A stretch of 48,487 bases of DNA from assembly GCF_001570765.1 (NCBI RefSeq), contig NZ_BCSH01000018.1, positions 1 through 48,487 on the forward strand. Reading direction: 5' to 3'. Under the pieces are notes generated by a model, which saw only the letters and a program-made list of their open reading frames with translations, did no database searches and was not told the origin of the DNA. How positions within the stretch are numbered: position 1 is the first letter of the stretch; the number at the start of each line of letters is the position of its first letter. Below are positions 1 through 11,073 of the stretch, one piece after another. The translations under genes and the position numbers were made by a program. This stretch comes from Nocardiopsis listeri NBRC 13360 (GTDB lineage: Bacteria; Actinomycetota; Actinomycetes; Streptosporangiales; Streptosporangiaceae).

Positions 1-245
1 CCCGCCCAACAACCCCAAGGGTCTCTACCTCAGGCGCCCCACCAGGCGCCCCGGGCAGCACGAGGCCGGCGAAACCAGCGGCTCCCCCAAGATCAATGGG
101 AACACGCCCGCCAACCCCACCACCAGCCCGAACTCCCCCGCCTGTGGATAACCCAGGGGAAGCCAACACCCGCAACCCGCTTCCCATATCCCGCTTCCCG
201 ACGGGACAAAACCGTCGAGGTGTCCGGGCTCCGGGGCCATGGTGC
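1..245. other. Intergenic stretch at left edge, no gene seen
   Basis: No reading frame here has convincing composition or a homologue I recognise. A short direct repeat of aggcgcccc occurs twice near 33-52. The stretch lies downstream of the acetyltransferase gene that ends at 246, so it is probably 3' flanking DNA. Confidence 0.5.
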
Positions 246-1157
246 TCACCTGGCGCGACGCACGTACACGCGGCCGCGGTCGACCTCCTCGAAGCCGACC
301 TTCGCGTAGGTCCTCGCCGGAGCCGGGTACAGCGGGTTGGGCGCGGTGTTGATGAACACGTGGTCACCACCTCGGCGGGCGGTCAGGGAGCACGCCTCCA
401 ATACCAGGGCGGCCGCCAGGCCTCGACGGCGGTGGACGGGGACCACTCCCAGGGGTTCGACCTCCGAGGTGCCGCTCTCGGCGTCGAACCACACCACGCA
501 GCAGGCGGCCAGGGCGCCGTCCTGGGCCTGGACGACGAGGTCCAGTTCGGGATCGTAGAGCAGGGAGGCACGGGCCGCGTCGTAGTAGGCCCGGGAGAAA
601 CGGCTGTTCAGCGACGGGTCCACCGGACCCACGCTCTCCGGCCAGGGCAGGTCGGCGGGCTTCCAGGCGAGGCGGTGGCACTCCACCCGGGCCTCCTCCT
701 CACCCGCGCGGACGGGCCGGATCACGTACCCCTCGGGCAGGGCCGGGGACTCCTCCGTGGCGGCTCGGCGCATCCAGGTGTCCAGAGCCCCTTCGTGCGC
801 GAAGCCCGCCTTCTCGGCCAGGGATCGGAGCTCCTCGTCACCGTGGAAGACCGGCAGGTGCGTCTCGCCCTCGGTGCGCTCCAGGGCCCAATCCAGGAGG
901 GCGGCCCCGGCCTCGGGGTCGGTATCGGCCCCTTCGAGGGTGATCCTGGTGTGCTCGGAGATGGCGTTGGCACCGGTGACCCCGGCCCAGGCGACGACCT
1001 CACCGTCTCGTTCGGCCACCGCCATCGGCCGGGGCATGTCCTCGGTGGCCGACTGCCAACCCAGACCACCGGGGTGGGTCCCCATCGGCCACGAGCGCCG
1101 GGCGAGCACTTCGAGCGCGCGAGTGTCCTCAGGGCACCGGGGACGGAGTTCGAGCAC
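246..1157 (-). CDS. GNAT-family N-acetyltransferase, double-domain
   Basis: This 303-residue protein looks like two tandem GNAT folds. The N-terminal half (about residues 1-145) is degenerate and ends in an acetyltransferase-like AEKAGFAHEGALDTWMRR segment. The C-terminal half (about 150-303) carries the acetyl-CoA pyrophosphate-binding motif VVPVHRRRGLAAAL and ends with the typical YAKVGFEEVDRGRVYVR. Known family members transfer an acetyl group from acetyl-CoA to amines; the substrate here cannot be told. The start is GTG at 1157, with GAAGG about 11 bases upstream. It is downstream of and co-oriented with relA, but a gap of about 96 bases and no shared pathway make an operon uncertain. Confidence 0.85.
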   Translation of the reverse strand: MLELRPRCPEDTRALEVLARRSWPMGTHPGGLGWQSATEDMPRPMAVAERDGEVVAWAGVTGANAISEHTRITLEGADTDPEAGAALLDWALERTEGETHLPVFHGDEELRSLAEKAGFAHEGALDTWMRRAATEESPALPEGYVIRPVRAGEEEARVECHRLAWKPADLPWPESVGPVDPSLNSRFSRAYYDAARASLLYDPELDLVVQAQDGALAACCVVWFDAESGTSEVEPLGVVPVHRRRGLAAALVLEACSLTARRGGDHVFINTAPNPLYPAPARTYAKVGFEEVDRGRVYVRRAR

Positions 1158-1253
1158 GAGGGCCTGCCTTCACCGATGGGGGCGTGTACGCGTACACGCT
1201 AACCACCGGCGTCCGGAGGGCACCATCGGTTTTCCAGCGAACCGAGTGTCGGG

Positions 1254-3794
<2,541 letters not shown>

Positions 3795-4099
3795 GCCTAC
3801 CTCCCGCGGATCCGCCCGGTGGAGCCGACAGTCCAAGGATCGGCTGCCTCCGGAACGCGTGCGTGTCATCAGGGCCCGTCACCGACGTGGCCGCCGCGGT
3901 CACCTCTCCCACCAGTCTAGTGGCGCCCGCCCAGGTGGGGCGGGGTGGTGGAACCGGACCCCTCATGCGTCGCCGTACTCCGGCGACCCGATGGTACGCG
4001 TCGTGACCCTGGTCACCGATTGCGTCACACCGAGTGCTGGTGTAGGTCAACGAGGAGGAACCGTCGCGCTATTCCCACCGTGCGCGCGAGGCCGTCCGG
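3795..4099. other. apt-relA intergenic region, no gene
   Basis: This 305-base spacer between the apt stop and the relA start has no plausible gene on either strand. It holds the relA ribosome binding site (GGGAGG, about 3801-3806 on the minus strand) and presumably a relA promoter. I could not pick a convincing -35/-10 pair or a terminator hairpin. Confidence 0.5.
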
Positions 4100-4648
4100 T
4101 CAGACCGAGAGGAGGGTGTGCAGCTCCACGTCGGGCAGCTTCTCGCGTCCTCGGAGCGCGGAGAGCTCCATCAGAACGGAGAATCCCACGACCGTACCAC
4201 CAGCTTTGTGGACCAACTCCACCGCAGCCCTGCCCGTGCCACCCGTCGCGAGCACGTCGTCGACGATGAGGACACGGCTGCCCGGAGTGATCGCGTCGGC
4301 GTGGATCTCGACGGTCGCGGTGCCGTATTCGAGATCATAGGCCTGATCGATGGTGTCCGCGGGCAGTTTCCCCGCTTTGCGCGCCGGAACGAAGCCCGCG
4401 CCCAGCGCCATGGCCACGGGGGCACCGAAGATGAAGCCGCGTGCCTCCAGCCCGACGACGTGGTCGACGCCGACCCGGCGGTAGGGGGCACTGAGTCCGT
4501 CGACCGTGGCGGCGAAGGCCTCCCGGTGGTTCAGCAGCGGGGTGATGTCCTTGAACAGGATGCCCTCGTGCGGGAAGTCCGGAACGTCGCGGATGTTGGC
4601 CTCGATCAAGGCGAGGTCCGCGTCGGGCGTCACGGTGTCGTTGGTCAT
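4100..4648 (-). CDS. apt: Adenine phosphoribosyltransferase
   Basis: This 182-residue protein converts adenine and PRPP to AMP and pyrophosphate (purine salvage, cytosol). The PRPP-binding signature VLIVDDVLATGGT is present at about residues 126-138. The family features EANIRDVPDFPHEGILFKDITPLL and GLEARGFIFGAPVAMALGAGFVPARKAGKLP are also present. The length is normal for type I APRT. In Streptomyces apt lies directly after secF; here the gene upstream is yajC, with a strong hairpin between. apt must therefore have its own promoter or rely on read-through. Confidence 0.96.
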   Translation of the reverse strand: MTNDTVTPDADLALIEANIRDVPDFPHEGILFKDITPLLNHREAFAATVDGLSAPYRRVGVDHVVGLEARGFIFGAPVAMALGAGFVPARKAGKLPADTIDQAYDLEYGTATVEIHADAITPGSRVLIVDDVLATGGTGRAAVELVHKAGGTVVGFSVLMELSALRGREKLPDVELHTLLSV

Positions 4649-4709
4649 GGCGGCTCAGGCCTTCGTTTCAGATGGGAAGCGGGTTCGGCTGAAGTCACCG
4701 AAAAGCAGC

Positions 4710-4741
4710 GGTACCGGCCCCGGTGTTCGGGGGCCGGTACC
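4710..4741 (-). terminator. Intrinsic terminator after yajC
   Basis: A perfect 12-bp inverted repeat (GGTACCGGCCCC with its complement) encloses an 8-base loop at 4722-4729. On the minus strand it is followed by a short T-rich run (CTTTTC). It lies between yajC and apt and should end yajC transcription. Confidence 0.8.
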
Positions 4742-4791
4742 GAAGTCTGTGGTGCGCCATGGGCGCGGGAGGAAACGAGTCCTCCGGGCTC

Positions 4792-5160
4792 CTAGCCCTT
4801 GGGCTTGTCGTCGTCCCCGAAGTCGGGACGGTCCTCGACCGGGGTGTCGTCGGCGGCGGGGGTGATGACCTCTCCGACACCGGCCTTGAGCATACGGATA
4901 CGGGTGCCCGGAGCGATCTCCAGCAGCACGTCCTGGTCGTGGATCTCGACGATGGTCGCGAAGATACCCGCCTTGGTCATGACCTCGACGCCGGGAACCA
5001 GGGAGGTCTGCATCTGCATCTCCTGCTGGCGACGCTTCTGGTTCGGGCGCCAGAACAGGAGCCAGAAGACCAGGAGGATCAGTACGAAGGGAAGCAACAT
5101 GCCGATGATGCTGCCCTCGCCCTGGGGGGCGTCCGCTGCGAGATTGATAAGGCCCTGCAC
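4792..5160 (-). CDS. yajC: Sec translocase auxiliary subunit YajC
   Basis: This 122-residue protein is a small inner-membrane partner of the SecDF-YajC complex, which assists Sec-dependent export. A single membrane segment (MLLPFVLILLVFWLLFW, about residues 22-38) is followed by the family signature RPNQKRRQQEMQ and a soluble domain (SLVPGVEVMTKAGIFATIVEI). The acidic tail is ordinary for actinobacteria. AGGAAGGA stands before the ATG at 5160. The usual downstream partners secD and secF are missing. A -10-like TATAAG lies upstream and a terminator follows, so it appears monocistronic. Confidence 0.93.
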   Translation of the reverse strand: MQGLINLAADAPQGEGSIIGMLLPFVLILLVFWLLFWRPNQKRRQQEMQMQTSLVPGVEVMTKAGIFATIVEIHDQDVLLEIAPGTRIRMLKAGVGEVITPAADDTPVEDRPDFGDDDKPKG

Positions 5161-5474
5161 GGGGCGTCCTTCCTGACGGTTCTCGTGGACGACGGCTGTC
5201 GACTCGTGACACCCGTGACGACCACCTTGCGGGTCGCCCGACCACGGCGGCCGGATTCACACCCGGCTTATACAACGCACCAGAGTGCCAACTCGTTCCG
5301 CCGATGTCGAAACGACACCTCACGGGGTGGTGCCCCGCTCTTGGCCGATACGTCCCAGTTTACGTGGCACGGGTCACCGGTCGCCATCCCCCCGGGTTCG
5401 GCGGGCTAACGGTTCGGCCCCGTTTTCGTTCGCGGGCTCCATCGTGACAGGTGGGAGCGGTCGACGCCCGGGCT
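5161..5474. other. ruvB-yajC spacer, probable yajC promoter
   Basis: This 314-base spacer carries no gene. On the minus strand TATAAG at 5267-5272 resembles a -10 box, but the hexamer 17 bases upstream (CGAGTT) is a poor -35. A weak GGGG/CCCC hairpin lies further toward ruvB. I infer that yajC has its own promoter here. Confidence 0.4.
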
Positions 5475-6548
5475 TCAGGGCGTGGCGCCGTTGTCGCTCG
5501 TGGTACCGCCGGTGTTCGCGGCCGTCTGGGCGGCACCGAACGCGGCGTCGGGCGGCGGAGTGAGTCCCATGTGCGCCCAGGCCTGCGGAGTGGCGACCCT
5601 CCCCCGTGGGGTGCGGGCCAGGAAACCGGAGCGGACGAGGAAGGGTTCGGCGACCACCTCCACGGTCTCGGCCTCCTCCCCCACCGACACCGCCAGGGTG
5701 GACAGTCCCACCGGTCCGCCACGAAAGCGGTTCATGAGCACGTCGAGGATGGCCCGGTCCAGTCGGTCCAGGCCCAACTCGTCCACTTCGTACAGTTCCA
5801 GGGCGGCGTGCGCGTTGGCCAGGGTGAGCTGCCCGTCGCCGCGCACCTCCGCGTAGTCGCGGACCCGGCGCAGCAGCCGGTTGGCGATACGGGGCGTGCC
5901 GCGCGAACGCCCGGCGACCTCGCGGGCGGCGTCCTCGTCCAGGGGCGCACCGAGCAGTCCCGCCGACCGGTGCAGGATGCGCTCCAGTTCGGCGGGTTCG
6001 TAGAAGTCCATGTGCGCGGTGAACCCGAACCGGTCACGCAGCGGGGCGGGCAGCATCCCGGCCCGTGTGGTGGCTCCGACCAGGGTGAACGGGGCGATGT
6101 CCAGGGGGATCGCGGTGGCACCGGGGCCCTTGCCGACCATGACGTCGACCCGGAAGTCCTCCATGGCGACGTAGAGCATCTCCTCGGCGGGCCGGGCCAT
6201 GCGGTGGATCTCGTCGAGGAAGAGGACCTCGCCCTCCTGGAGGGTGGAGAGCACCGCGGCCAGGTCACCGGAGCGTTCGATGGCGGGGCCGGAGGTGATG
6301 CGCAACGGAGCACCGAGTTCGGCGGCGATGATCATGGCCAGGGTGGTCTTGCCCAGACCCGGACCGCCGGACATGAGGATGTGGTCGGGGGCGCGGTTGC
6401 GACGCTGTGCGCTGTGCAGGACCAGGGACAGCTGTTCGCGGACCCGTTCCTGACCGACGAACTCGTCCAGTATTCGGGGGCGCAGCGCACCCTCGATCCG
6501 GAGTTCGTCGACGTCGGCCTCGGGTGAGACCGCATCGCGTTCGTGCAC
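5475..6548 (-). CDS. ruvB: Holliday junction branch-migration ATPase RuvB
   Basis: This 357-residue AAA+ motor works with RuvA to drive branch migration at Holliday junctions. The Walker A motif [11 protein letters not shown] and Walker B motif LFLDEIHRM are intact. Sensor regions ([12 protein letters not shown]) and the C-terminal winged helix ([21 protein letters not shown]) follow. An upstream in-frame start exists at 6710, but the GTG at 6548 is preceded by AAGGAG with a 6-base spacer and matches family N-termini (about 20 residues before [13 protein letters not shown]). It lies downstream of ruvA after a 177-base gap. The extra C-terminal residues after the winged helix are low complexity. 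Confidence 0.96.
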   Translation of the reverse strand: MHERDAVSPEADVDELRIEGALRPRILDEFVGQERVREQLSLVLHSAQRRNRAPDHILMSGGPGLGKTTLAMIIAAELGAPLRITSGPAIERSGDLAAVLSTLQEGEVLFLDEIHRMARPAEEMLYVAMEDFRVDVMVGKGPGATAIPLDIAPFTLVGATTRAGMLPAPLRDRFGFTAHMDFYEPAELERILHRSAGLLGAPLDEDAAREVAGRSRGTPRIANRLLRRVRDYAEVRGDGQLTLANAHAALELYEVDELGLDRLDRAILDVLMNRFRGGPVGLSTLAVSVGEEAETVEVVAEPFLVRSGFLARTPRGRVATPQAWAHMGLTPPPDAAFGAAQTAANTGGTTSDNGATP

Positions 6549-6725
6549 GGGGTTCTCCTTCAGGCCTTGTTGTTCGGGGCCTCCGCTAGCGCTTCGGCCC
6601 GTGTTCGGCGCCTCGGGCGGAGGGTTCTTCATCGTCGTCTGCGCCTGCCGCTCGTTCCTCGCTCGCGGCTTGACTCCTCTCGCAGAACCCTTCGGGCTCC
6701 GAACGGACAATTCACAAAACAGAAC

Positions 6726-7343
6726 TCAGGCGCGGCTGAGTTTGCGCAGGGCGCTGCGCAGCAGGACGGTGACGTCGCTGGTGGTCTCGGCCTCGGCGGC
6801 GACGGCGGAGGCGGCCGCCTCCGCGTCCTTGCCGGACCAACCGAGGTTGACCAGTCCGGAGACCACCTGTCCCCGCCAGGCGCCGTTGGGTCGGGCGGTG
6901 GCGGTGGGGTCCGCGCCGGGCAGGGTGCCGTCGGTGCCGATCGGCGCCTCCAGCTTGCCCTTCAGCTCCAGCACGATGCGTTGGGCCCCCTTCTTGCCGA
7001 TGCCGGGCACCCTGGTCAGGGCCGCGGTGTCCTCTGCGTGGACTGCTTGGCGGAGGCTGTCGGGGCTGTGCACGGCGAGCATGGCAAGGGCCAGACGAGG
7101 GCCCACCCCCGAGGCGGTCTGCAACTGCTCGAACAGGTGCTTCTCGTCGTCGTCGACGAATCCGAACAGGGTGAGGGAGTCCTCTCTCACGACCATGCTC
7201 GTGGCCACGGTGCCCTCCTCCCCCACGCGCAGTCGGGACAGGGCGGAAGGGGTGCATTGGACGGACATGCCGACCCCGCCGACGTCGATGACGGCGCTTC
7301 CCGCGCCGCGTGCGGCCACCCGGCCGGTGAGGAACGCGATCAT
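6726..7343 (-). CDS. ruvA: Holliday junction DNA-binding subunit RuvA
   Basis: This 205-residue protein tetramerises on four-way junctions and recruits RuvB. It has the N-terminal OB-like domain (MIAFLTGRVAARGAGSAVID), the tandem helix-hairpin-helix region (SGVGPRLALAMLAV and VPGIGKKGAQRIVLELKGKL) and a C-terminal RuvB-interacting domain after a flexible linker. The length is normal. It lies 48 bases downstream of ruvC, consistent with a ruvCAB operon driven from the SOS-box promoter before ruvC. Confidence 0.96.
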   Translation of the reverse strand: MIAFLTGRVAARGAGSAVIDVGGVGMSVQCTPSALSRLRVGEEGTVATSMVVREDSLTLFGFVDDDEKHLFEQLQTASGVGPRLALAMLAVHSPDSLRQAVHAEDTAALTRVPGIGKKGAQRIVLELKGKLEAPIGTDGTLPGADPTATARPNGAWRGQVVSGLVNLGWSGKDAEAAASAVAAEAETTSDVTVLLRSALRKLSRA

Positions 7344-7391
7344 CTGTCGTGGACACCGGGAGGGGTGTCCGTCTCCTTCCTGGGGGAGGTG

Positions 7392-7940
7392 TCAGCGGCC
7401 GCGCGCTCGGCGGGCCAGTTCCACCTTGCGGGCGAAGTCCTGTTGGGCCTGGGCCACCCGGGACCGGGCACCGCCGCGCCAGATGTTGCAGATGGCCAGG
7501 GCCACGGCGTCGGCGGCGTCGGCGGGTTTGGGCGGGCCGTCGAGACCGAGGATACGCGCCACCATCGTGCCGACCTGCGCCTTGTCGGCACGGCCGTTGC
7601 CGGTGATGGCGGCCTTGGCCTCGCTGGGCGTGTGGGTGACGACGGGCAGGCCGCGGCGGGCGGCGCAGACCAGGGCGAGGCCGCTGGCCTGGGCGGTGCC
7701 CATGACGGTGCTGAGGTTGTGCTGGGCGAAGACGCGTTCGACGGCCGCGGCTTCGGGTTCGTACTTGTCCAGCCACTCCTCGATGCCGCGTTCGATGCCC
7801 AGGAGGCGTTGGGGCAGGTCGGTGTCGGAGCTGGTGCGGATCGCGTCGGCGGCGATCAGACGCAGTGGGCGGCCGATGGATCCCTCGACCACGGCGACGC
7901 CGCAACGGGTCAGCCCCGGGTCGATCCCCAGCACGCGCAC
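7392..7940 (-). CDS. ruvC: Crossover junction endodeoxyribonuclease RuvC
   Basis: This 182-residue resolvase nicks Holliday junctions symmetrically. The RNase-H-fold motif MRVLGIDPGLTRCG carries the first catalytic Asp. AVERVFAQHNLSTVMGTAQA supplies the catalytic Glu region, and DAADAVALAICN the C-terminal Asp residues. The start is GTG at 7940. It leads the ruvCAB operon and has a LexA box about 28 bases upstream, which fits SOS induction. In Streptomyces yebC lies immediately upstream; here five plus-strand genes intervene. Confidence 0.96.
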   Translation of the reverse strand: MRVLGIDPGLTRCGVAVVEGSIGRPLRLIAADAIRTSSDTDLPQRLLGIERGIEEWLDKYEPEAAAVERVFAQHNLSTVMGTAQASGLALVCAARRGLPVVTHTPSEAKAAITGNGRADKAQVGTMVARILGLDGPPKPADAADAVALAICNIWRGGARSRVAQAQQDFARKVELARRARGR

Positions 7941-7967
7941 GTGGCCACCCTGCTTTCCGTTGATTCA

Positions 7968-7983
7968 TCGAACGTTCGTTCGC
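7968..7983 (-). promoter_or_regulatory. LexA (SOS) box before ruvC
   Basis: The sequence TCGAACGTTCGTTCGC matches the actinobacterial SOS box TCGAAC-N4-GTTCGA at 11 of 12 positions. It is placed 28 bases upstream of the ruvC start, where a repressor would block the promoter. LexA control of ruvCAB is well known in actinobacteria. Confidence 0.75.
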
Positions 7984-8077
7984 ACCATGCTAGCGGCGTG
8001 GAGTGACAGTGCCCGCCGCCCGGCGGGCGTGTCGACGTCGGCGCCCTTGGACTGGACACCGGGCGAAGCGCGGGTTA

Positions 8078-8118
8078 TGTTGTTCTCAACAAGAGAATTA
8101 CTCAACTTGAGAACAACA
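8078..8118 (+). promoter_or_regulatory. Operator palindrome of the NrtR-like regulator
   Basis: Two perfect 12-base arms, TGTTGTTCTCAA (8078-8089) and TTGAGAACAACA (8107-8118), flank a 17-base spacer. Nested inside are TTCTC-AACAA-GAGAA (8083-8097) and CTCAA-C-TTGAG (8101-8111). The site abuts the ribosome binding site (AAGGGG, 8118-8123) of the regulator gene starting at 8131. I infer autoregulation of the whole downstream operon. Confidence 0.7.
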
Positions 8119-8130
8119 AGGGGTGCAACG

Positions 8131-8907
8131 GTGTCCGAGGGGATCGATGGCCGCTACCACGACGAGGACGAGCGCGGGTTCCTCTCCTCCTACGACCCAC
8201 ACGTCTTCGCGCCCGCCGCGGTGACCGTGGACGTGGTCGCCCTGACCATCCGCGAGGGCCTCCCCCACGTCCTGTTGGCCCGCCGCGCCGCGCACCCCCA
8301 ACGCGGGCTGTGGGCACTGCCCGGCGGATTCGTCCGCGCCCAGGACTCCGAGGCCGGACCCGCCGACCCCGACCTTCCCGACGCCGCGCTGCGGGTCCTC
8401 GCCGAGAAGACCCCGATGCCCGCCGAGATCCACCTGGAACAGCTGGGGACCTACGGAGCCCTCGACCGCGACCCGCGCATGCGGGTGATCTCGGTGGCGT
8501 ACATGGTGTTCGCCCCCGACCTGCCCGACCCCGGGACGGGGCGCGACATCTCCGAAGCCGCGTGGGTGCCCTGGACGACGAAGGAGGAGACGGCCTTCGA
8601 CCACGCCCGCGTCCTCGACGACGCCGTCGAACGGGCCCGTTCCAAGCTGGAGTACACGTCGCTGGCCACCGCGTTCCTGCCCCCGACCTTCACCATCACC
8701 GCCCTGCGCGGGGTCTACGAGGCGATCTGGGGGCGCGCCCTGCACGCCGCCAACTTCCACCGCAAGATCCTCGCCACACCCGGTTTCGTCGAGGACACCA
8801 GCGAACTGGCCGACCGCGGCGGCTCCGGTGGTGGCCGACGCGCCCGCCTGTACCGGGCGGGCGAGGCCGCACTGCTGCACCCGCCACTGCTCCGCGGCGC
8901 CCAATGA
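8131..8907 (+). CDS. NrtR-like regulator: degenerate Nudix domain plus winged helix
   Basis: This is a 258-residue protein. Residues about 28-150 form a Nudix fold (VTVDVVALTIREGLPHVLLARR ... GLWALPGGFVRA), but the catalytic Nudix box is destroyed: the stretch after GGF has none of the REXXEE residues. Residues about 165-258 resemble the C-terminal winged helix of the NrtR family (LPPTFTITALRGVYEAIWGRALHAANFHRKIL). NrtR proteins are repressors that sense ADP-ribose or related nucleotide metabolites. The GTG start at 8131 is supported by AAGGGG 7 bases upstream; longer readings in this frame run into ruvC antisense. Its stop overlaps the ATG at 8904, the first possible start of the next gene, and the operator lies directly upstream. 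The ligand and regulon are inferred. Confidence 0.88.
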   Translation: MSEGIDGRYHDEDERGFLSSYDPHVFAPAAVTVDVVALTIREGLPHVLLARRAAHPQRGLWALPGGFVRAQDSEAGPADPDLPDAALRVLAEKTPMPAEIHLEQLGTYGALDRDPRMRVISVAYMVFAPDLPDPGTGRDISEAAWVPWTTKEETAFDHARVLDDAVERARSKLEYTSLATAFLPPTFTITALRGVYEAIWGRALHAANFHRKILATPGFVEDTSELADRGGSGGGRRARLYRAGEAALLHPPLLRGAQ

Positions 8908-8942
8908 CCGACCTCGACCCACATCCCAGAAGGGAGGACGGC

Positions 8943-10040
8943 GTGTACGGGGAATCGCGCACGCACCAGGACTTCGACTCGGCCCTGCGCGAGGTCGACA
9001 TGGTCAACGACCCCACCGACCTGTTCGGACCGCCGCCCCGGGACGGCCGGGTCCCACCGGACGCCACCGCCGCCTACCGCCGACTCGCCAGACTCCTGCA
9101 CCCCGACACCGCACCCACTCGGCGACGGGACGACGCGGCCGACGGGTTCGCCCGTCTCACCGACGCCTGGCACCGCTACCGGAACGCGGTCCAGGGCGGC
9201 CCGGGCCCGGGCGACCTGGTCCTGACCACCGAGGAGCACACCTACCACGTCGACCGCGGTCGCCCCTTGTACGAGGGCGACATCGCCGACCTGCGCGCGG
9301 TGCGCTACCGGGACGAGGACCGGTGGCGAGAAGCGGTGCTCAAGCTTCCCCGCGCGCCCCGCGACAACGACCTGGTGCGAGCCGAGGCGAACGCGCTGCG
9401 GCGTATCCACGAACGCGGCGCGCCCCGATACCGCGCGTTCAGGCCCGAACTGGTCGGGACGCTCCGGCACCGGGACCCGGCCACGCGGGTGGAGCGGCAC
9501 GGCAACGTCCTGCGGCGACTGTCGGGGTTCCACGACCTGGCCGAGGTGCGGCGTGCCTACCCCGACGGGATCGACCCCCGCGACGCCGCCTGGATGTGGC
9601 GCCGATTGCTGGTGGCGATCGGCGACGCCCACCGGGCCGGGGTCGTGCACGGTGCCGTGGTGCCCGAACACGTGCTGATCCACCCGGACAAGCACGGTCT
9701 GGTGCTCGTGGACTGGTGCTACTCGGTGACCTTCGACGCGACCCGCACCGCCCCGCACGTCCCGGCGATGGTGCCGCGCCGCAAGGACCTGTACCCGCCC
9801 GAGGTCGCCGCCCGGCGCCCCGCGCGGCCCGCCACCGACGTGTACATGGCGACCAGGTGCGTGGAGTTCGTGACCGCGGGCCGGCTACCGCGACCGTTGG
9901 CGGCGTTCGCACACGGCAGTTCGCTGCCGGCGCCCGGGCGAAGACCATCCGACGCGTTCGCTCTGCTCGACGAGCTGGACCAGGCCCTGGAACGTGCCTT
10001 TGGGCCACCTCGGTTCCACCCCTTCCACATGCCCGACTGA
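8943..10040 (+). CDS. J-domain / protein-kinase-like (pseudokinase) protein
   Basis: This is a 365-residue protein. An N-terminal J-like domain (about 40-80) contains the HPD tripeptide (residues 53-55, in RLARLLHPDTAP), the mark of Hsp70 co-chaperones. A kinase-like fold follows (about 105-365). The ATP-binding Lys is in AVLKLP (134). The catalytic loop reads HGAVVPEHVLI instead of HRDLKPENVLI, so the base Asp, the Lys and the Asn are all lost. The DFG position reads VDW with Asp kept, and ATDVYM matches the helix-F region. I infer a pseudokinase. GTG 8943 has GGGAGG 5 bases upstream; an in-frame ATG at 8904 overlaps the regulator's stop and is an alternative start. Its partners are probably the VWA and PurA-like proteins. 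Confidence 0.8.
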   Translation: MYGESRTHQDFDSALREVDMVNDPTDLFGPPPRDGRVPPDATAAYRRLARLLHPDTAPTRRRDDAADGFARLTDAWHRYRNAVQGGPGPGDLVLTTEEHTYHVDRGRPLYEGDIADLRAVRYRDEDRWREAVLKLPRAPRDNDLVRAEANALRRIHERGAPRYRAFRPELVGTLRHRDPATRVERHGNVLRRLSGFHDLAEVRRAYPDGIDPRDAAWMWRRLLVAIGDAHRAGVVHGAVVPEHVLIHPDKHGLVLVDWCYSVTFDATRTAPHVPAMVPRRKDLYPPEVAARRPARPATDVYMATRCVEFVTAGRLPRPLAAFAHGSSLPAPGRRPSDAFALLDELDQALERAFGPPRFHPFHMPD

Positions 10041-10086
10041 AATCCCACCTCCGAACCCACCCTCATCACGCTCCAAGGAGACAGAC

Positions 10087-11073
10087 ATGGGAAGCAGCCA
10101 CTGGTCCACCGACGCCTACCACGCCCGCCAGGCCTTCCGGGACTCGCGCGGCATCGGGGCGTTCGACTACCACGACAAAGCGACCAAGAAGGCGCGCTCC
10201 GGTTGGAAACCGCACCCGACCCTCGACCCGCACGGAGTGACCGTCCGCGAGAGCCGCGACTCCGACGCCCACCCGAACTCGCTGGCGGTGTCGGTGCTGT
10301 TCGACGTCACGGGCTCCATGGGAAGCGTTCCGCGCGTGCTGCGCACCAAGCTGCCCGACCTGTTCGGTCTACTGCTGCGCAAGGGATACGTGGAGGACCC
10401 ACAGATCCTGTTCGGTGCCATCGGTGACGCCACGTGCGACCGGGTTCCATTGCAGATCGGCCAGTTCGAGTCCGGCAACGAACTGGAGGACGACCTCGGC
10501 AACCTGCTCCTGGAGGGCGGGGGCGGAGGCCAGATGACCGAGTCCTACGAGCTGGCCATGTACTTCATGGCCCGGCACACCGCCATGGACTGCCTGGACG
10601 AGCGCGGCCGACGCGGCTACCTGTTCATCGTCGGCGACGAGATGGCCTACGGCGCGGTCAAGGCCCGCGAGGTGCGCGAGGTGATCGGCGACGACCTGGA
10701 CGAGAACATCGCCTTCCCCGCCATCCTGGACGAGCTGCGACGCCGGTTCGAGGTCTTCTTCATCATGCCGACCGGCAGCGCCCACTTCCGTGACGACCGG
10801 GTCCGGACGTTCTGGGAGAAGCACCTGGGTCAGAACCTGATCCTGCTGGAGGACCTGGACGCGGTGTGCGAGACCATCGCCGTCACCGTCGGTCTGGGCG
10901 AGGAGGCCATCGACCTGGAGGAAGGGCTGCGGGACCTGGCCGACTCCGGGTCGGACGCCGGTGAGGCCGTCGGCAAGGCGCTGCGACCGCTGTCGCGGGG
11001 CCGTGGAGCGGTCGTCTCCGACTCGGACGTGAGCGGGCTCGCCGGTGACGGACCGGGGGTGGAGCGGCTGTGA
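10087..11073 (+). CDS. VWA-domain protein with MIDAS motif
   Basis: This 328-residue protein has a von Willebrand factor A fold. The metal-ion-dependent adhesion site is DVTGSMGS at residues 73-80, preceded by the hydrophobic strand LAVSVLF. No signal peptide or membrane segment is visible, so it is cytosolic. Several regions look conserved: GGGGGGQMTESYELAMYFMA and GRRGYLFIVGDEMAYG. The C-terminal about 40 residues are low complexity. AAGGAG precedes the ATG at 10087, and its stop overlaps the GTG of the PurA-like gene by 4 bases, indicating translational coupling. Cytosolic VWA proteins often act with ATPases or kinases as scaffolds; the partner here is probably the pseudokinase. Confidence 0.85.
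   Translation: MGSSHWSTDAYHARQAFRDSRGIGAFDYHDKATKKARSGWKPHPTLDPHGVTVRESRDSDAHPNSLAVSVLFDVTGSMGSVPRVLRTKLPDLFGLLLRKGYVEDPQILFGAIGDATCDRVPLQIGQFESGNELEDDLGNLLLEGGGGGQMTESYELAMYFMARHTAMDCLDERGRRGYLFIVGDEMAYGAVKAREVREVIGDDLDENIAFPAILDELRRRFEVFFIMPTGSAHFRDDRVRTFWEKHLGQNLILLEDLDAVCETIAVTVGLGEEAIDLEEGLRDLADSGSDAGEAVGKALRPLSRGRGAVVSDSDVSGLAGDGPGVERL

Noticed and set aside
6601..8907. One 768-residue plus-strand protein ending with the Nudix-like domain
   Set aside because: Its first 500 residues are antisense to ruvA/ruvC. The GTG at 8131 with a ribosome site and operator gives a complete NrtR-like protein.
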